A DNA stretch of 64,000 nt, from positions 1,798,001 to 1,862,000 of the forward strand of contig CADCXC010000011.1 of NCBI GenBank assembly GCA_902806595.1, read 5' to 3'. The notes under the pieces are model-generated. The model searched no databases and was not told the origin of the DNA. It was given only the letters and a program-made list of their open reading frames with translations. Source of the stretch: Pyrenopolyporus hunteri (taxonomy: Eukaryota; Ascomycota; Sordariomycetes; Xylariales; Hypoxylaceae). This document shows positions 45,891-56,078 of this stretch, piece after piece (position 1 is the stretch's first letter; each line of letters opens with the position of its first letter). The position numbers and the translations under genes are program-made.

Positions 45891-48873
45891 TAAGTACAAT
45901 ACAACGCACAAATACATAAGGGGTAGGTGCCTTACTTTACATTTCATTGAATTGGAACGTGATGTCTGGTAATACCAAGCACAAAGGTAGTCGTGTCTAC
46001 CACGCGGGACTGTGCCTGTATTCTATTGTATCGTAGGTATTGTATTATACGTGGAGCAATAGGAACCCTTGATAAGGGACAGGACGGTGTTGAACCCACC
46101 ACCATGTATTGTAATGCAGGTAAGGTACCAGATGCTATGTACCTACATACATACCGTACTTTTAAACTTATTAGGTACCTTATGTATAGGTACATGTACC
46201 TCTCAATTTCTAGAACATCAGGCCGGACCTAACGACGTCTGATGATACAGCAGTGGCAAGCAGGGAAGATCACAATTGAATTCACCCCGCAACCTACACG
46301 AAAGACCTATAAAAGTGAAAGAATTAGGTACACGTATCGTAGGTACCTAGGTATCTTAATTTTTTAAACGTATGAATTATGGATATATATATAGAAATAT
46401 AGATCAGATCTAGAATAGTCCCAAACGATAAAATAGAATCTCCGGAGAAGTAAATGAAAAAAGGGGAAAAGAAAAAATAGTTAAGGTGAAAAGGGAGAGA
46501 AAACGGGACAAAAGGAATGATTGCTTTTGTCTAGTAGATAAGCCGAGTGCCACCTTCATTTAAACCTGTTGGGATAACTTCAACGCCGGACCTTCTTTCA
46601 ATAAGTCCTTTCTGGTTTAGGTACCGCTAGCGCGTCGAGCTTGCGTTAGCCGCATTCTCTTGCCATGCAGAACTCCCCTAGTGCGTACCTTAAGGGGTCC
46701 ATTCGCGGGAAAGGTCGAGTGGGCTACGACTATCAGACTCAGACAAATGACGAAATGTGTGGAATGGCCCCCCTGAGACTAAAAACGGGCCTTACCCCTT
46801 TCAGAAGTAATATTCATAGCAGCTGAAGTATACATGTAGATAGTATCCGATTTTCTGCAATACGCATCTAGCGCCTCAGAAAAACAGCACACAATCACCT
46901 ACCATGTATCCTCGCATCTTCAAATTCAAGATCTCCCTCAAGATAGGATTAGTGTCACCCAATCCCTTAGGTTAATTCACTTCCCATTCGACACCTGATT
47001 CCAAACAATCTCTCCCAGCTATCACGTTTCAAGGACCAATCCTTCCTCACCCCCCGTTCGCCATCTGCCTACGGAGCATTCCTAACGGGGGCAGATGTGA
47101 TGGTTGGAGGGGTATGACGACAACACCTATTGTACGCTCCCACCGGCTGGTCAGCAAGGTTGTGTTGCAGAACCGAAGCTTAGCAGATTCCGGGAAATAA
47201 TATTCTATTCTTCTTCCTCGGCCAGTCTCCTCGGCCAGTCTAGGACCGTGATAGGCCGGGCACTCGTGGCCATACCGTCGCTGTTGGTTTATGCGTTGAC
47301 GAGAGTCCGATTGGACGGTGAAGCGAGTGTGATCCCAAGGGAGCAATCGTGGAAAGCGTCACCGTCGAACAACATCAGCATGTCTTACGTATGATACGGA
47401 ATGTTGTCCCCGACATTGGCTCGTGTTTGTTGTATTGGTAGAGTTGGGTTTCATCTCCGGCATCCCGCAATGTGCCTCTAACAAATCCTCCCTCCACTCG
47501 CCCATATTTCCCTAGCATATAAGCTTGTGTGGCCTGATATTGATTAATACGTATCGTATAAAATGTAAGTGCTCACTTTAGCCATTTATACACATGTAGT
47601 TAGCTGGGCGTATCAGGAAGGATAATATAATTGACTTATAACTACCTTATCCTATGAAATACCGAGTTATTTCACAAAGTAGTCCCCATATAGATACCGC
47701 GTTAACCCTTTACCATCCACTTCATCTCGCTAAACTTTCACCTTTTTCATACCAACTCCGAGTTTCAAAATTAGGATACCATGGCCCGTTTCTAGGTTTG
47801 AAAACACTTCTAGCTAACAGAGCCTAGGCCCATAGGTCGCACATGGGTATTTCAGGTTAAAGCGTTTTCCTCCTTGGGATCACCACCGCGTGGCCCAATG
47901 GCGGGGAACACACACCCGTGAAGGTAGGGCTGACATCTCATTCTTCAGCTGATCAGCCGAACTCGTGAACTCTGATCGAAATATATACAGCACAAGAACT
48001 GCCTGGATTCTTTTAAAGACCACTCTTGGCAGCTGCTTATATCTAACACCTAACGCGGCGAAACGTCCAGCTGTTAATTCGCGACGCCCTAGGAACGCAA
48101 TACTGGTGATTAAACATGCCAGTATAATCCTCTAGCTCGAAGGGGCTTACAGAAACAGAAGAGCATCATGCTTAGTGTACGCTCGACACCTTATAACAGA
48201 CTGATGGTGTAGCTTATATCTCGCACCTCTCTCCCTCTAAAATCTCCATGTTCCATAAATAAATACCTAATACTAAGTATCTAGAATGAATAGGAGCCTA
48301 TATACATACTACTATACTACCTATTCATTTTATTTGCTTAGATAACACTAATGTTGCCTATCAGCCAATTGTTTGATATTATAACGGTTAGATTTCTACT
48401 AGTAATCATCAACACCTGGTTCGTTCACCTACGGCAGAATATCTACAAGCTCGATATTACGTCACACAAGAGCCCTTTGAATTTTCCAAATTTCCTTACG
48501 TGATCTCCCATTTCCCCTATTGACTTCATTCACAAGCTACATTACCTACCTACCTAGGTACATGAAATCACTACTTGAAAACGCTAAGTACCTAGGTACA
48601 TAGAGGTAGGTGCTGTTGGTACTGATAAGTGCCTTATCGATAGGAAACCTCGATAGCTCTACGTACCTATATTCCAATTCCGTATTATCTCCCTCCGACC
48701 TTCATACCTACCTTCTTCATACCCTCATACCCGAACTCACGTTCCTTTATACTTACACTATTTTCTCTAACCATTCCCCCTTCTACCTAACAGCTTCCCG
48801 GGCATGTCAAACCACAACCGACACCCAGTGCGAACGCATTCGATTCCGCATTATAACTCCTAGGTCTCTCCCC

Positions 48874-51138
48874 ATGTCATTTAAGCGATCCCGCGCCGCT
48901 TTCGAAGCCGATCTTCAAGCTCAGCAGTCGCCGTACGTCGTCTTCGGCACCCCCCTGCCGCCTCTCGACCCCGAAGTCCGCGACGACGGTTCGTACGTGC
49001 CGGTATGGAAGCAGGAAGTACGCGATGAGCGTGGCCGCAAGCGCCTCCATGGTGCCTTCACGGGCGGTTGGAGCGCTGGATACTTTAACACCGTCGGCTC
49101 TAAGGAAGGATGGACACCCTCGACCTTCGTCTCGTCGCGAACGAACCGCCGCAAGGATGACGCCGCCTCCAAGCAGCAACGACCCGAGGACTTCATGGAC
49201 GAGGAGGATCTAGCCGACGCAGCCGAGGCGCAAAAACTACAGACCGCGCAGGATTTTGCCGGTCTAGGGGCTACGGACGAAGATGGTTTAACTCGACGCG
49301 GCGGGGGGCTCGCCGACCTGTTCCGAGTCCAGGGGGGGACGATGGGCATCAAACTTCTAAGGAGGATGGGCTGGAAAGATGGCCAAGGAATTGGCCCTAA
49401 GATCCGCCGGAAAGCTCGACTTGACGTTGGCGGTGGTAAACCAGGCGGCGTTACCCAAGAGGAGGGAGAGACGTACTTCTTTGCGCCGGATAACGTGCCG
49501 TTGATTTCATTCGTCAGGAAGTTAGACCGCAAAGGATTAGGCTACGAGGGGGAGGCGAGGTTAACACCCATGAGAACTAGCACGCGAGCGGATGATGGTT
49601 CGAGCTCCGACGAGGATTCTCGAAGTGGCCCATTAATACGTCCAAACGCTCTAAAGAAAAAGAAGCCAAGCAAATTTGGGAAGGGTGGAATCGGCATTGG
49701 CATCTTAAACGATACGGGATCCGACGACGAAGACCCGTACGAGATCGGGCCACGAATATCATACAACAGAGTTATAGGGGGGGACAAGAAGAAGAAGAAA
49801 ACGGCGACTACTGTTACATCGGCTAATCCGGCGGTGCGCTCGGCACCAGTCTTTATATCCCGAAAAAACGCCCTCGCGCAGGCGGGAAAGAACCTGCGGA
49901 AATGCCACGACGGCCGCTTACCACTCGACGGCTTCGTCTTCGGCACCGAGACAGACGACTTAGCGTCTGCTCTCAATGCCGAGGTCAATAAATACCCACC
50001 ACCCAAGATACCGCCAGACTGGAAGCCCAGCAAGCAACGCAAGTCCGACGCAACAGCAGCAGCAGGAACACCATCGGATTACGTATCAACAGCCGACGCA
50101 GCCAAAGCGTCCAAGCTAGACCCGAAGTCCCGCGCCGCGCTTCTGGGCGAGGCCCAGCTCCCTGGGAAGTCCGTCTTCGACTTCCTCTCGTCGTCCGCGC
50201 GCGACCGCCTCGCCGCCGCAACCGGAAAATCCAACCTGCCCCCCGGTCTCGGCGAGATCCCCGAGCGCTACGCCCTCTCCGAGGAAGAGCGGCAACGGGA
50301 GCTCCTACGCCAGCTCCCGGAACTCGACAAGGCCACGGCCGCGGCGGCGATCGCCCGGGGCGCGGGAGGCGGCGCGGCGCCGTACGCGGACGACGAGGCG
50401 AAACGCGCGCGCTACCGCGCCTACCTCGAGTGGGCCGCGGGCTTCAGCCCGAACCCGCCGCCGCGGGCCGCCGGCGTCGGCGCGGAGGACTGGCTGCGCG
50501 AGCTCCACGAGTTCCGCAGCTGCGCGCTGATCTTCAAGCCCATGACGGGCGCCATGGCCTCGCGCTTCACCACCTCCTCGTCCGCCTCGTCGTCGAAGCT
50601 GGCCAGCGGATCCGCCGGCGCCGCGGCCTCGGACCGCGATCTGCTCTCCGCGCCCCAGCTGAGGAAGCCGGAGGATCCCGCGGAGCAGGCCGCGCGCCTG
50701 GGTATGTACGGCGCTATGACGAGGTCGACGGCGGACTTTTATCCCACGAGGCTCTTGTGCAAGCGCTTCAATGTGAAGCCCCCCGCGCACGTGCAGCCGG
50801 ACCAGCCGCCGCAGGGGCAGGAACGGCAGCAGCGGGAAGTGGGGAAGGGAATGGATTTGTATGGTGGTGGTGCCGGTGGTGGCGGCATGTCCGGGTTTAC
50901 AGGGGGAGCCATGACGCTAGACGAGCTGTTGAAGTCTGCGCAGACGCAGGTACCAGTGCAGACACAAACACAAGGGGCCGCGGAAACGGCTTCCTCAGCG
51001 CCGAAAGCGTTGGGAGCCCCGCCGCCCAAGACGGAGGTCGTAGTGAACGCTGAGGTGAACGAGGCTGTGGAGGGCAAGCGGGCGCAGGAGGATGTGCTGA
51101 GAGCTATATTTGGGGATAGTAGCGATGAGGAGGACTGA
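48874..51138 (+). CDS. G-patch domain protein, GPATCH1-like
   Basis: A single-exon, 754-residue protein beginning MSFKRSRAAFEADLQAQQSP. The frame is open to 48610, but the upstream part is leader-like and the family starts at this Met. The N-terminal region SPYVVFGTPLPPLD...HGAFTGGWSAGYFNTVGSKE (about 18-85) is the DUF1604 block of GPATCH1. A G-patch lies at about 153-190 (GTMGIKLLRRMGWKDGQGIG); G-patch proteins recruit and activate DEAH-box helicases in RNA processing. The rest is charged and Ala/Gly-rich, with a conserved segment FKPMTGAMASRF at about 550 and an acidic end (DSSDEED). Human GPATCH1 is found with spliceosomes; the fungal role is likely pre-mRNA splicing in the nucleus. GC content rises strongly between 50150 and 50700. 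Confidence 0.9.
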   Translation: MSFKRSRAAFEADLQAQQSPYVVFGTPLPPLDPEVRDDGSYVPVWKQEVRDERGRKRLHGAFTGGWSAGYFNTVGSKEGWTPSTFVSSRTNRRKDDAASKQQRPEDFMDEEDLADAAEAQKLQTAQDFAGLGATDEDGLTRRGGGLADLFRVQGGTMGIKLLRRMGWKDGQGIGPKIRRKARLDVGGGKPGGVTQEEGETYFFAPDNVPLISFVRKLDRKGLGYEGEARLTPMRTSTRADDGSSSDEDSRSGPLIRPNALKKKKPSKFGKGGIGIGILNDTGSDDEDPYEIGPRISYNRVIGGDKKKKKTATTVTSANPAVRSAPVFISRKNALAQAGKNLRKCHDGRLPLDGFVFGTETDDLASALNAEVNKYPPPKIPPDWKPSKQRKSDATAAAGTPSDYVSTADAAKASKLDPKSRAALLGEAQLPGKSVFDFLSSSARDRLAAATGKSNLPPGLGEIPERYALSEEERQRELLRQLPELDKATAAAAIARGAGGGAAPYADDEAKRARYRAYLEWAAGFSPNPPPRAAGVGAEDWLRELHEFRSCALIFKPMTGAMASRFTTSSSASSSKLASGSAGAAASDRDLLSAPQLRKPEDPAEQAARLGMYGAMTRSTADFYPTRLLCKRFNVKPPAHVQPDQPPQGQERQQREVGKGMDLYGGGAGGGGMSGFTGGAMTLDELLKSAQTQVPVQTQTQGAAETASSAPKALGAPPPKTEVVVNAEVNEAVEGKRAQEDVLRAIFGDSSDEED

Positions 51139-51635
51139 CTGACTGATTGATTGATCGGGGTTTTGGGGATCGGGATCAATAGGACCTGAATATGGTTTAG
51201 ACAAACGGAGATAGAAGTTATATTAGCCTGATAGCTGCGTACTATTTGATGGTGTTATACCCCTATTAAGAAAGCTAATTAGGATGAGAAATTAAGTGAG
51301 GGATGAAAATAATAGAAGAATTATGAGAGTTAGCCATGTAAAGTCCTGCCTACTGTTATGTGTGGTTAATCTAAGAAACGGCTAGATTCTGGGGAGTCAG
51401 TTATCTACCTAAAGGTTAATAGTACGGTAAGACTTCAACTGATGAGGATATCAAGGGAGATCTCGACCAGCTTATGGAACTTCACGATTACCATCTCAAA
51501 GCCATACATCACATCGATCTTCATATTTAATTCCTATCGACGCTCTACATCTGCAGGTAGCTGGTATGTATAAATACGCCGCATCCCCATCCCGCGTATT
51601 CAAAAGGCGCGGCACCACACCACAGCCCATCGCCC
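51139..51635. other. Convergent 3' region, GPATCH1-like / UTP14
   Basis: A 497-nt region between convergent genes; AT-rich 3'-end sequence, no gene. Confidence 0.5.
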
Positions 51636-54532
51636 TTAATGCGTAGGCTTCATTATAGGCGCGATAATGCCCTGCTTGAGCAAGACCTTCGGCTTCGTCG
51701 CCTCCTGGAACGTCTCCTTCGTCATCCACTCCGGGCCGACGGGGAGCCTTAGGGCGCGCTCGTACTGCAGCCTGGACTCGTAGGGGTGCGGGAGCTGGGA
51801 GGCCATGAACCTGTCGTTCTGTAGATAGGCGATGAATTGATTAGTCTCGATGCTAACCTCGATAAAACGGGAAAAATATATAGTAATCTTAGATATAACA
51901 TACCTTCTTAATGCGCTTCTCGTTAATAATGACGTTCTGCAGCTTAGCGTCTTTGCGGTCCTTCTTCTTGACGCCTTCCTGCTTGGTCAGGAAACGCCCC
52001 TGGTGCCGCTTCTTGTCGCGGCTACTGACGCCGTCGCCGACCCAGCTGCCCCAGCCGGGAAGCGTGTTGTCGATGATCTTTTCGTCGTCGTCTTCTTCGA
52101 CCGCCGCTTTTTCTTGTTCGAACTCAGCCACGACTAGACCCCCGAAGGCCTTCTCGATGAGGTCTTGTTCACGGAACTGAATCGGTAGGTGGCTCGCCTC
52201 ATCGTCCGAGGAGTCATCCGCAGTCATAACCGTCTGCTTCTTGCTCGGCTTGGGTTGCTTCGCAGGAACCGCCGCTGCCGCCGCAACGGCAACCGATTTG
52301 ATATCAAGCTCTAACACGTCCGTGCTAGACCCCGATTTCTTGCCTCTTTGTTTCCTCGGGGGGCCGGCTACGGTAGGCTGACTCCAAGCGCCCGCTATGG
52401 AGTTTGCCTCTGCGGTTTGTGCGGCCGGGGCCGAAAGGACCTTCGATCTACCAGCCTTAGAAGATGCGATATTATCTCTGGCGGCCTGAAGATCTACAGA
52501 TTCCGACTTATCTTTCTTTGCGGTCCTAACAGGTTGCTCGCTGGGCTTGCCCTCTGATGGTTGGCCGAACTTCCGTCGACCGATGTCCTCGGGACCATCG
52601 TCTGACTCTTCAGCAGCTTCATCATCGGAGGCAAGCTCTCGTCGAATTTGGGATACCAGTTCATCGTTGGCCTTCTTCTTGGCCGCTTCGGCTTTCTTCA
52701 TAAATTGCATATTCATCAGCTTCGACTTTGGTTCGCCGTCGTCGGCGTCAGAAACATCATCAAGCTGCTTGAGCAGTCTCTTTCGCTCATCGACATCGTC
52801 TGAGCCACCTGAATAATCAGAATCCTCGTCGTCATCCCCGTTTGCCTTGGACGGTTTTCCCTCAATACGGCGACGCAACTCCTCGTCTCGCCGAGCCATA
52901 TCGGCTATGCCGGTCCGGACGTCGTCGTCCCAAGCAGCACGACCATTCTTGTTGGACATCTTCGCCCACTTGCTTTCTCGATGCCTGGCGCCCATCCTCT
53001 CCATAGCTCGTTGGCGATCTTGAGCCTCGCGCTCTTCCTCCGAGTCTATTTCACCAGCCGCGGCCATGATCTCGCGTTCCTTGATCTCATCTCTCTCCTT
53101 CTGCTTCCGGTGCACTCGATGATAGGCCTTGCTCTTGATCTTCTTGATACGCTTTGCTCTTGCGTCCTCCCGAGACTTGAGTTCCCTCTCACGACGCTTC
53201 TGTTGCCAGAGCTCTTTGAGGCCTCTTTGCGAGATACTCTGTGCATCTTCAGACTCGAGTTCTTTTCTGTTATTCGCCTCCTTTTGAACACTCGGCCCCA
53301 GTCCGCTTTCTTCCATGATTGCCAGGATAGTTTGCTCTAGTTCTGTCCCTGGTGCTTTGGGATTCAGAGGCTGGATTTCGCTGTTATCATGTCTCACGAG
53401 GCCAGTCTCTGTTTGCGGAAGTGGAAAAACTAGATGGTCTGCTCTCCTGTTCTGCTTCACAGTCTCCATCCAACGGCCCAGAGATTCGTTCGTCTTCTCG
53501 TACGCGACACTGCGATCGAGCTTTGCCTGCTGACGCCTTGCGAGAGGAACGTCTAATTTCTGCGGCTTGCTAGATTTTTCCTCCTTGGTCATGAGTTTGA
53601 GTGATTTCTTAAGCTCGGGATCCTTGACTCCTAACAGGCCCAGATCTCTCAACCCGATCTTGGGCTTAGCAGTAGTCTTCGGTGCATCATCTTGCTCATC
53701 CTGTTTCCAAGTATCTTGGAGGAATGTCTGGAAGTCGAAGTCCTTTAACTGCTCTTCCTCGTCATCTTCGCCCTCAACGTCAGAAGACTCGTTGCCGGAC
53801 CCTTCATCGTCGGATTCGCCTGATTCGTCCGAGTCTTGGTCCGATTCTTCTTGGTCGGCCTCGGGTTCTCCGTCGTCCTCCGACATCGACATATCTAGAG
53901 CTTGGGCAAGATCGATGGCGTCGGACCCGAGAGAAGCGCCGTCGGCATCACCAATATCCTCGTCGCCATCCTCGTCGTCGTCATCCTCATCAGCGTCATC
54001 CTATAAGTCATATTAGTTATAGCTTCGGTATGGATTCCAAGTATCATCTTGTTACCTCTTTTCTTTGCTTCTTTTTACTCCCACGGAAAGTGTAGTCCTC
54101 GAATCGCTCCTGGTCGCTTTCTCCAAAAGCGTCGTCGCTGTCTATTTCCGAGTCGTCATCCTCATCGACGCCAACTCGCCATTCGTTCCCGCTGCTGTCG
54201 CTTCCGTACTCGACATCCTCGTCGCGGTCGCGGTCAACGCCACCACGGCGCATCTTCCTCGGCGGCGCCTCATCATCGTCATCGTCGTCGTCGTCGTCGT
54301 CATCCTCTCCGCCTCTCGCATGCTTCTTGCCGCCGCCGGCACCACCGCTTAGCGGCGCATCAAGCTCGCGGTTGCGCGGTGTGCGCTTTTGGCGGTCGGC
54401 GTACTCCTCGGATGCGATAGCGAAGGCGTTCAGGGCCTTCTTAGTGGCCTTCGACTTGGACCTTTTCTTGCCTTTGCCGTTGGCGTTTGAGGCGCCGCCG
54501 AGGGGTCGGCCGTGAGCTTGCCGGCCGGGCAT
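51636..54532 (-). CDS. UTP14: U3 snoRNP-associated protein Utp14
   Basis: Three exons, 54532-54056, 54000-51904 and 51818-51636, give 918 residues. Utp14 is part of the small-subunit processome and activates the DEAH helicase Dhr1 that removes U3 snoRNA from pre-18S rRNA in the nucleolus. Evidence is the Utp14 core RAKRIKKIKSKAYHRVHRKQ with MERMGARHRESKWAKM, and the C-terminal block GWGSWVGDG...KKRHQGRFLTKQE followed by SQLPHPYESRLQYERALRLP and KPKVLLKQGIIAPI. The N-terminal third is highly acidic, with an uninterrupted run of eleven aspartates encoded by a GAC/GAT microsatellite near 54279-54303. Both introns have good sites (55 and 85 nt). It is divergent from the mitoribosomal gene mL41. 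Confidence 0.94.
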
Positions 54533-55148
54533 GCTGGGTGCGATGTGGTTGGAACCGGCAACTTTCGCAGATTTAAAAGCGATTAAGTAACGGTATGCCT
54601 TGTATTATATCGGGGTAACCTCTGGAATTTTTCCACGTTTAGTGAGGCCGATTTAGTGGTTAGAACAAATTATTCAAATCCGCCATACAAATTGTACAAA
54701 TTGTAAATTGAATTCTTAGAAAAATGAAAGCGGTGTCTAGACTTTTTTTCTGCCGCGATAGCGGGGAGCTCTGATTACCCAAACCGGTTTAGCGCTTCCA
54801 GGGTCCAGTTAAACTGCTGCAAGCAAAACTTGGTAGGCAGGTACCTACCACTTACCCGCTTGGATATGGCGAAGTACCTTGGTACCTTTCGACCCACTCA
54901 ACCCGACGATTTTCAAGATCGCAACTTCACAGGAATTCCTCATTCTTGAAAAACATTCATACCGGTACTAGCCCGCGACGCCGAGCCATTGGGCCTAGCC
55001 AACGATATATAACAAACGGCAGCCGATCAAGCCACCCACCGGTCAACACCGAGCAAGATCATTCCATCTGGAAGTGGGGGAGTGATCCTAGAGTCGAAAA
55101 AAAAAAAACGAGAAGCAAAGACGAAGCAGAGGATAAAAAACCGCCACG
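54533..55148. promoter_or_regulatory. Bidirectional promoter, UTP14 / mL41
   Basis: A 616-nt region separates the start codons of two divergent ribosome-related genes. It contains the TACC/GGTA motif at about 54835-54890 and a 12-nt A run at 55097-55108, shortly before the mL41 start. Confidence 0.55.
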
Positions 55149-55564
55149 ATGCAGCCCACACAAGCGCTCCTGAAGCGCTACCGCAAGCTGCCGCTGACGA
55201 CCAAGGATATCAATAAGGGATACTACAAGGGTACGCGGACAGGTAGCATGGGTCGACACACGAAGTACGGTGGATATATCATCGACTGGGCCAAGGTGCG
55301 CACGTACGTCGTTCCGGCCGGACTCGACACCTTCAAGGTAATTAGTCATTGTTCATTTATTTCTATACTTCCCGGTTCTCTAGCGGGAGTAGAAAAGCTG
55401 TGTGGTAAATGGTGGCTAACACGTTGTGTACGAAATTATAGTTGACCCCGTTCATCACGAACAAAGTCGCCCCGATGAGGGGTCGATATGAGGGCTATAA
55501 GATGGGCCCCAAGAGCCCGGAGTTGTACTTGGATCGGTGGAAGGCGGAGAACGGATTGGATTGA
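55149..55564 (+). CDS. MRPL27: Mitochondrial large ribosomal subunit protein mL41
   Basis: Two exons, 55149-55337 and 55442-55564, give 103 residues. The central block RLPLTTKD-like KLPLTTKDINKGYYKGTRTG with GRHTKYGGYIIDWAKVRTYV is the mL41 (yeast Mrpl27) signature; FITNKVAPMRGRYEGY follows. It is a structural protein of the mitochondrial large ribosomal subunit. The N-terminus is basic and short, consistent with mitochondrial import. The 104-nt intron has a GTAATT donor. Length agrees with fungal orthologues. It shares its promoter region with UTP14. Confidence 0.93.
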
Positions 55565-56078
55565 GGGATCCGTCGTGTATAAAATAAGAAAAAAATAAAA
55601 AAAAGATATGTTAATCGCGACCAAAAGGCGCTTTTGAGAGGACATGCATGGGGCAGCAAGATACACGCCTATGATGTGCTTGCGGAACCAGGATAACCTC
55701 GAGCCACCGTCCTCGCGGTTGTGGTTGGATATCCCCACCTCAGCTCTAGCTCTCTCAGCTTCTACATAGCCCGAGTACGAGCGGGAAGATCACGATCGTA
55801 GTCAAGTTGCATGTAAAACATGTACTATACGAACCAGTCATATATGCTCGCACACCTATAAACCACTCAATGCAACAAATTAAATTTCCAATGCTATTAC
55901 TGTGAGGTAGGGTAGTTCCTAACGAGGGTATATATACCAAAATTACAAGAAATAAAGCAGAACAAAACAAACGGCAGACACACTATCCAAGGACCTGACA
56001 AATAAGATATCCAGGTAGATATTGGGTATATCATTGCGTCCCCATCCCCGCCAAAACACCGGTTTCTAGAAAAACGGT
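55565..56078. other. Convergent 3' region, mL41 / lipase
   Basis: A 514-nt region between convergent genes; A-rich just after the mL41 stop (55584-55606), no gene. Confidence 0.5.

Larger units (their letters stand above)
45103..48873. other. Long divergent intergenic region, KIN1 / GPATCH1-like
   Basis: At 3.8 kb this is the longest gene-free stretch outside the RIP block. It must contain the KIN1 leader and promoter and the GPATCH1 promoter. It carries a degenerate CCTGGACA repeat, a GA microsatellite and several TACC/GGTA clusters (45842-45890, 46339-46355, 48543-48612). Frames here (for example 47104-47394) show no family features. No tRNA or other RNA gene was recognised. Confidence 0.5.

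Noticed and set aside
46060..46120. Possible tRNA T-arm on the minus strand (GGGTTCAACACC)
   Set aside because: The T-stem does not pair and no acceptor, D or anticodon arm can be drawn around it.
48610..48873. N-terminal extension of the G-patch protein frame
   Set aside because: The added 88 residues are leader-like, include the intergenic TACC motif region, and precede the Met where the GPATCH1 family begins.
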